From the NCBI GenBank assembly GCA_016194455.1, contig JACQBN010000010.1, positions 1-57,115 on the forward strand: a stretch of 57,115 nt of DNA, read 5' to 3'. Every line of letters begins with the position of its first letter. Position 1 is the stretch's first letter. This DNA is from Candidatus Kaiserbacteria bacterium (GTDB lineage: Bacteria > Patescibacteriota > Minisyncoccia > Phycocordibacterales > Phycocordibacteraceae). The notes below the pieces were generated by a model that saw nothing but the letters and a program-made list of their open reading frames with translations, was not told where the DNA came from and searched no databases. The translations under genes were made by a program, and so were the position numbers. Shown one piece after another: positions 51,898 to 57,115 of this stretch.

Positions 51898-53286
51898 ATG
51901 GCACTACTCCCCACCATCGGGCTCGAGATCCACGCAGAGCTCCGGACTTCGACCAAGATGTTCTGCAACTGCAAGAACGATCCGGACGAAGAGCGGCCGA
52001 ACGTCAATATCTGCCCGATCTGCCTCGCGCATCCGGGTACGCTGCCGGTCATTAATCGCGAGGCGGTGCGGCAAGTCTTGCGCGCTGGCGCGGCCCTCGG
52101 CGGCACGCTTGCTCACTTCAGCGAATTTGATCGCAAGAGCTACTTCTATCCGGACATCCCCAAGGGTTATCAGATCAGCCAGTATGAGCACCCGTTGGTC
52201 ACTGGTGGCACGCTCGCCGGTGTCGCGATAACGCGCATACATTTAGAAGAGGATACCGCCCGTTCAACACACGGGGAAAACAAAAGCCTTATCGACTTCA
52301 ATCGCGCGGGCATTCCGCTCATGGAGCTCGTGACCGAGCCGGTCATCCACGACGCGAAGACGGCGGGCGACTTCGCGCGCGAACTGCAACTCCTGCTGCG
52401 CACGCTCGGCGCCTCCGAGGCGAACTTAGAGAAAGGCGAGATGCGCATCGAGGCAAATGTCTCAGTCGCGAGCGGGGAAGAGAGGCTCGGCACCAAGACC
52501 GAGGTCAAAAACCTGAACTCATTCCGCTCCGTCGAGCGCGCTATCGCCTATGAGATCGAGCGACAGACCAAGGCGTTTGAGCGCGGAGAGAAGCTCGCTC
52601 AGGAGACGCGCGGCTGGGACGAGACGAAGCAAGAGACCTTCCATCAGCGATTCAAAGAGGGAAGCGCAGACTATCGCTACTTCCCCGAGCCGGACTTGCC
52701 GAAGCTCGTGCTCGAGGACGTTCCGGAATTTGCGTGCGAAGCGCTTACCGCGTCGCTCCCCGAACTTCCGAGCCAGAAGCGGGAGCGCTATGCAAGGCTC
52801 GGGATAAAGTCCGACGACAGAGCATATCTCGCTGCGGATGTTGCACGCAGCGCTTTCTTCGATGCCGTAACAAAAGAACTCGACGGTCGTCCAAAGTCCA
52901 CCGTGCTTGCTGCTAATTATTTTATATCAGACATGGCCGGCGATCCGTGCGTAGCGTCACCGAGTTCCTTCGCTGCTCTCATACAAATGTTCGCCGCCAA
53001 CGAACTCTCCTCACGCGGGGCGAAGGACGTACTCGCGATTATGATCACGAAGGGTGGGGAACCAGCCGTAATCGCAAAAGAACGCGGACTCGGACAAATC
53101 CAAGACCGCGGAACGCTAGAAGCGGCGGTAGAACGCGTGATGGAGGAGGAGCCCGGAGCAGTCAAGGAGTACCGGGCAGGCAAAAGCGGCACTCTCCAGT
53201 ACCTGCTCGGCAAGGCGATGAAGGTGACAGGCGGGGCAGGAGATCCGGAGCTTCTTAGGGAGATTCTCATAAAAAAGCTCGGTTGA
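51898..53286 (+). CDS. gatB: Asp/Glu-tRNA amidotransferase subunit B
   Basis: 462 residues. LLPTIGLEIHAELRTSTKMFC opens the kinase-like domain; the zinc site is CNCKN...NICPICLAHPG; EEDTARS, LIDFNRAGIPLMELVTEPVI and RIEANVSV follow; the C-terminal YqeY-like domain runs from about 320. GatB activates and amidates mischarged Glu-tRNA(Gln) or Asp-tRNA(Asn). gatA and gatC are not in the window. Confidence 0.96.
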   Translation: MALLPTIGLEIHAELRTSTKMFCNCKNDPDEERPNVNICPICLAHPGTLPVINREAVRQVLRAGAALGGTLAHFSEFDRKSYFYPDIPKGYQISQYEHPLVTGGTLAGVAITRIHLEEDTARSTHGENKSLIDFNRAGIPLMELVTEPVIHDAKTAGDFARELQLLLRTLGASEANLEKGEMRIEANVSVASGEERLGTKTEVKNLNSFRSVERAIAYEIERQTKAFERGEKLAQETRGWDETKQETFHQRFKEGSADYRYFPEPDLPKLVLEDVPEFACEALTASLPELPSQKRERYARLGIKSDDRAYLAADVARSAFFDAVTKELDGRPKSTVLAANYFISDMAGDPCVASPSSFAALIQMFAANELSSRGAKDVLAIMITKGGEPAVIAKERGLGQIQDRGTLEAAVERVMEEEPGAVKEYRAGKSGTLQYLLGKAMKVTGGAGDPELLREILIKKLG

Positions 53287-53328
53287 TTATTTATACACAA
53301 CCCCCTCCTTCACGAGCCCAGGAAGGCT

Positions 53329-53340
53329 TATACTAATTGG
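53329..53340 (+). promoter_or_regulatory. -10 element before the HTH-membrane protein
   Basis: TATACT at 53329-53334, 6 nt to the ATG at 53341. Confidence 0.68.
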
Positions 53341-54057
53341 ATGAATGAGATAGTTATCGAAGACAAGAAGTACGTCTCGTCCAAGCGAGCTGCGGAAATC
53401 ACCGGCTACGCCAAGGACTATATCGGTCAACTCTGCCGAGAAGGCAGAGTCCCGGCGCGTCTTATCGGACGCAACTGGTACGTGCTCGAGTCTGCTATAC
53501 AGGACCACCGCTTCGGTGATCCCACACCCACGCCGGGCCCACATGAGGGGGAAGCGTCTGTAAGCCGATTTTCAGCCGACACATGGGAGGTTCCTCGTTA
53601 CGAGGCCCTAGACGCGAAGGAGCTGCCCCCGGTAGACGAGGCCTCAGATTACGGTAATACTCCCCCAGGGGTGGATACGATGCCAGAAGAAGAGCAGAAG
53701 GAACAAGCCCGGGTCACCGATATGCGCGAAGAATGGCAGGCCTGGTTTGATAAGAGCCAGCAGGAAAAGTCCATGAACTCGGTCGCAGAGGAAGTTACGC
53801 GTCATGAAGAGCCAGAAGAGCAGGAAATCCCAGTGTCGATTAAACCAATAGCCCGTCCGCTACAAGAGACCCAGCAAGCCAGGAGCCCAAAGTCGGCAAA
53901 AACTAGAAGAAGCTGGCTTTTACCGCAACTCACAGCGCTTTTCGTAGCACTAATTGCTATCGTCACGCTCGCTCTGAATTCCGGCTACTTTGATACTTTT
54001 ACCGTCTCTTATACCCAAGCCTCAGTTATAACTGGAATAAGGGTCTACAATAAATAG
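53341..54057 (+). CDS. HTH (excisionase/MerR-like) protein with C-terminal membrane anchor
   Basis: 238 residues. Residues 11-52 form a DNA-binding winged helix of the HTH_17 type (VSSKRAAEITGYAKDYIGQL, then GRVPARLIGRNWYVLESAI). Next is an acidic, Pro/Glu-rich disordered linker (60-180), a basic stretch (PKSAKTRR), one membrane helix (193-211), and a ~27-residue outer tail. So the DNA-binding end is cytoplasmic and tethered. The same HTH type begins the giant protein at 54648. Could be a membrane-bound regulator or a DNA tether. Confidence 0.85.
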   Translation: MNEIVIEDKKYVSSKRAAEITGYAKDYIGQLCREGRVPARLIGRNWYVLESAIQDHRFGDPTPTPGPHEGEASVSRFSADTWEVPRYEALDAKELPPVDEASDYGNTPPGVDTMPEEEQKEQARVTDMREEWQAWFDKSQQEKSMNSVAEEVTRHEEPEEQEIPVSIKPIARPLQETQQARSPKSAKTRRSWLLPQLTALFVALIAIVTLALNSGYFDTFTVSYTQASVITGIRVYNK

Positions 54058-54647
54058 CTCAAATAAAGGTTTTATTGTCTCGGCTAGCAGTGTTGCATAA
54101 ATTTATAAAGAAGAATTTAAAGAATCCGTAGACTGCTAAAATAGATCAAAAAATTAAAACCGAGAATCGTAATTTTTGACGACTTCCAGTTTAGAGAAAC
54201 AAGCACTCAAGCTATTCATTTTTTAACATGTGAAAATAGAAAATTCAGGAGGTTTTATTGGATAGATGTCTAGGAAGATTCGTTAATAATTTATAAAATC
54301 TTCGGCATAAATTTGAGATTTATAGACGTTATATCTAATAAAAACAAAGCGAAGTCGGTTAGACGACATTTAGCTCCTGATAATATGGCAGAGCCATGAG
54401 TTTTTACGCTCCCAATAGAAGGATTTTAGGAAATTCTGGTATCTTCGTTGAAAGTATAGGTCTCTCAGGGCTGATTTTAGGATATTTTTTGAAATTCTGC
54501 GAGAAACGCATCTTTAGGAACCAAGATGCAGAGAAGTAGGCTGCTGGAGCGGCTCCTTGATCGTTTTAGCTAGAATCCGCTATCCACAAGCAGGAAACAA
54601 AATGTGCCGGAAAAGCAGATAAACTATAGCTAATTCGGTTATCCGAC
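54058..54647. other. AT-rich intergenic region
   Basis: 590 bp, clearly AT-rich against GC-rich flanks, with no credible gene. It contains near-repeats: GCATAAATTT at two places (about 54094 and 54304), GATTTTAGGA at two places (about 54431 and 54473), and two similar dyads, GTCGGTTAGACGAC (54353) and TCGGTTATCCGA (54636), the second right before the next start codon. May hold operator sites, a long leader or a recent insertion. Confidence 0.6.
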
Positions 54648-57115
54648 ATGGATCCTTCCTTTGAAAATAATTTCATAACGACGAAGCAGGCTCATGCACT
54701 TTCCGGATATTCTCCAGACTATTTGGCGCGTCTTGCGCGTTCGCAAAAGCTTATTGCAAAGCGCGTTGGGAAGTCCTGGGTCATCCGTAAGGATTCGCTA
54801 GCAGAATTCCTGAGAGTTCAAGGAAAACGAAAGGTTGAGTTTGCTCGTGCACTCTCGGAAAGCCGGGAGACTGAATATCGGATCATCCAATCGCCCGTCG
54901 AGCGGGTAAAAAAGGCTTTCACTCCAGCCATTCCGCGCGTTCTCGCGACTGCCGCGCTTGGCAGTTGGCGCGGCGAGCTCGCCGCAGTTGCTATTGCGCT
55001 TGCGGTAGTGGGCACCGGCGTCGCGCTCTCGCGTGCGACGACGGTCGCGCGCCTTGCCACAGCCGGTGAACAATTCTCGAGCGCGGCCTCTTCTGGCTTC
55101 GCAGACATGGCCCTTGGATTCGCACTCGATGTCGATGGGCATATTACTGGCGTTGCGCGCTCAGAGGAGGGCGCGCGGCAAGCTGTAATTAGTCGTCTCG
55201 CGCATATCTCGCCGATCCCCCTGCCGCTCGCCTCTTCTTCGCTTGCAATTTTCTCGCCACTCCCAAATGTAACACCCAGTTTGAATGTACACACACCACT
55301 CGCGCCGAGACCGCGCGTGCGAGTCTCACTCCCGTCGCCCGAAGAATTGCTCGCACTCGTTACGCCACGCGCGTTACTCGGTGACGCAAAAACATTTCTC
55401 GCCGCAAGTGTGAACACGCTCGGCGCGTTCCCAATCGCGCTCGCCCGCAGTGCGATCTCTGCAGATGTTTCTCTTGTGCGGGCGCTTACTGATGCCGGCC
55501 CGAACATCGCGGACGCCGTATTCTCCACCGAGTATCTCGCTATGCAGCCCTTTGTGGAAGGAACGAACCGCGTGCTCGCGGCCTACAGCAACGGTGTGAA
55601 GAGTACCGGCGAGCTCTTCTATGCTGCAGCATCTGGAGCACAGGATCTCAGCTCTGCCGCCCTCGCGCTTACGCACCCGAGTCTTCTCGAGGACACCTGG
55701 CTTGCTCTACTCGGCAGGGGAGAAGCATCGCTCGCTAACCTTGGCGATGCGCTGCGCTCTGGCGGGAGCCAGCTCCTCGCTGCAGTTAATGCTCCGGCGC
55801 TTTCGGGCCCCGAACGCATCGCCTTTTTCGTCTACGAATCCATACACGACATCTTCGCCCAAACGACCTCTGCGCTCGCGGATCTCCTCGTCCCCTCGCC
55901 CACCATTGTGGTGCTACGGAGTTCGATCCCCACTCCCCGCGCGCTTTACGCAAGCAGCACGCCTACGCACGTCGTCTACCCCTCGCCCACCTATGAGCGG
56001 ACGATTATTCAAGGCGGCGTTTCCATGAATTCTTTGAACCAAGCGTTGAGCTCGCTGCGCTCCAGCATCCTCTCCGACGTCCAAGGACTCATCCGCCCGG
56101 TTTCGCAACAGGTGGCGACGAACGCCACCAGCATTCAGCAGGTGAACATCATTCAATCACTCTCAAACTTGAAACTCCACGCGAGCACGATCGACAATAG
56201 CGTCATCACTAGCTCCACGCTTGATCAGCTCGTCGTGACCGGCAACGCAACCTCGACGCTCGCGAACGGCGTCGACATCACGGGCGGTTGCTTCTCGATC
56301 AACGGCACGTGTTTCACCGGCGGGGCGGGCTCACTCGCGACGCTCTCGGATGTCGCACTTACGCCGCTCGCCTACGGCGACGTCCTCTCCTACAACGGAA
56401 CGAAATGGAACAACATCGCCACCTCCACCCTCGGCGTCGCGCTTTCTGATACGACCGGTGTACTCGCGCAGTCGAGAGGCGGCACCGGCACGAGCACCTA
56501 CAACCCTGGCGATATCCTCTACGCGGATGCGTTCGGTACTCTCACGACACTCCCGGTGGGCGGTACCGGCAAAGTGCTCAAGGTCTCGGGCGGGTTGCCC
56601 AGCTGGGGGACCGACCTCTCCGGCAGCGGCGGCGCAAGCGCATGGGCGACCACCAGCGACAACCTTGCTGTTTACACGACCGATCCGACCCAGGTTGTCA
56701 TCATCGGCAACAGCGCGACCTCGACGACAGGGAATATTCTCGAGGTGCACGGCGATGCATATTTTTCGAACAACATCACACTCGCAAATCTGACCGCCAC
56801 CGGCACCCTCTCCGTCGCCGGCCAAACGACGCTCGATACTTCTCTCACCGGCCTCCTCAAGGCCGTCGCGGGTGTCGTTTCGACCGCCACGGCCGGCACC
56901 GACTATGTCGCTCCGGCGACCGCCATCAACACTACGTACCCGCTCCAGGGCGGAGGCGGTCTCTCCACCTCGCGCACCCTCTCCCTCGCCTTCGGCACCA
57001 CCACCTCCAACACCTGGGGCGGCACCCAGACCTTCACCAACAACCCAGTCCTCGGCGCCCTCACCGGTCTCCTCTATGGCAATTCAGGCACCCTCGCCAC
57101 CGCCGCCACCACCAC
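54648..57115 (+). CDS. Giant surface protein with cytoplasmic HTH domain (N-terminal part)
   Basis: At least 822 residues, open at the right edge. Residues 10-55 are a winged-helix domain (ITTKQAHALSGYSPDYLARL...GKSWVIRKDSLAEFL) parallel to the gene upstream. A basic stretch and a membrane helix (about 108-128) follow. Outside come a helical region to about 450, a coiled-coil-like part (SLNQALSSLRSSILSDVQGL), then Thr/Gly/Ser-rich beta repeats with GCFSINGTCFTGG and SLAFGTTTSNTWGGTQTF, like tail-fibre or adhesin stalks. The ATG at 54648 is the first Met; no SD. Confidence 0.85.
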   Translation, partial: MDPSFENNFITTKQAHALSGYSPDYLARLARSQKLIAKRVGKSWVIRKDSLAEFLRVQGKRKVEFARALSESRETEYRIIQSPVERVKKAFTPAIPRVLATAALGSWRGELAAVAIALAVVGTGVALSRATTVARLATAGEQFSSAASSGFADMALGFALDVDGHITGVARSEEGARQAVISRLAHISPIPLPLASSSLAIFSPLPNVTPSLNVHTPLAPRPRVRVSLPSPEELLALVTPRALLGDAKTFLAASVNTLGAFPIALARSAISADVSLVRALTDAGPNIADAVFSTEYLAMQPFVEGTNRVLAAYSNGVKSTGELFYAAASGAQDLSSAALALTHPSLLEDTWLALLGRGEASLANLGDALRSGGSQLLAAVNAPALSGPERIAFFVYESIHDIFAQTTSALADLLVPSPTIVVLRSSIPTPRALYASSTPTHVVYPSPTYERTIIQGGVSMNSLNQALSSLRSSILSDVQGLIRPVSQQVATNATSIQQVNIIQSLSNLKLHASTIDNSVITSSTLDQLVVTGNATSTLANGVDITGGCFSINGTCFTGGAGSLATLSDVALTPLAYGDVLSYNGTKWNNIATSTLGVALSDTTGVLAQSRGGTGTSTYNPGDILYADAFGTLTTLPVGGTGKVLKVSGGLPSWGTDLSGSGGASAWATTSDNLAVYTTDPTQVVIIGNSATSTTGNILEVHGDAYFSNNITLANLTATGTLSVAGQTTLDTSLTGLLKAVAGVVSTATAGTDYVAPATAINTTYPLQGGGGLSTSRTLSLAFGTTTSNTWGGTQTFTNNPVLGALTGLLYGNSGTLATAATT

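Noticed and set aside
54235-54300. Mini-ORF (TTG start, 12 codons) after an AGGAGG in the AT-rich gap
   Set aside because: Too short, no promoter, and such matches are expected by chance in AT-rich DNA.

Overview
The window looks like a chromosomal segment of a Candidate Phyla Radiation bacterium (Patescibacteria), most likely Parcubacteria-like. Grounds: GC-rich, tightly packed genes; a divergent 16S rRNA gene that is not followed by 23S; standard code with TGA as stop (which argues against Gracilibacteria); small Obg and SecA variants; and lineage-style oddities such as an HTH-anchored surface fibre, a lamin-tail protein and a TraD-like ATPase. The phylum call is from general features, not a tree.

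Layout. 0-5 kb: sugar epimerase, a small secreted protein, secD-secF and a UPF0200-like kinase. 5.1-7.2 kb: rRNA promoter, 16S rRNA and tRNA-Ile(GAU), with no 23S or 5S. 7.3-13.3 kb: PrcB-like and NlpC/P60-like proteins, rsmI, envelope proteins, a TraD/HerA-type ATPase and a lamin-tail protein. 13.3-46.5 kb: a long cell-surface polysaccharide locus with about nine glycosyltransferases (two of them fusions), a complete CapE-CapF-CapG set for UDP-L-FucNAc, a Wzx flippase, an O-antigen ligase/polymerase with TPRs, AsnB, methyltransferases, GtrA, and a GMC oxidoreductase paired with an epimerase. 46.5-53.3 kb: murB, a 21-residue basic peptide, secA, a kinase-fold protein, obgE and gatB. 53.3-57.1 kb: a small HTH-plus-membrane-anchor protein, a 590-bp AT-rich gap, and the start of a very large surface protein that carries the same kind of HTH at its cytoplasmic N-terminus.

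Two signals run through the window. First, about 17 genes have a -10 hexamer (TATACT, TATAGT, TAGGAT etc.) ending 5-8 nt before the start codon, so their mRNAs should be leaderless. The 16S 3' tail reads UAUCC where CCUCC (anti-Shine-Dalgarno) is expected, while covariation elsewhere shows the rRNA is functional. Second, four small orphan genes break this rule: each stands alone with an SD-like leader and an intrinsic terminator, and three have a TTGACA-17-TATNNT promoter. The HTH-surface protein pair at the right edge and this dual expression logic are the most interesting parts.
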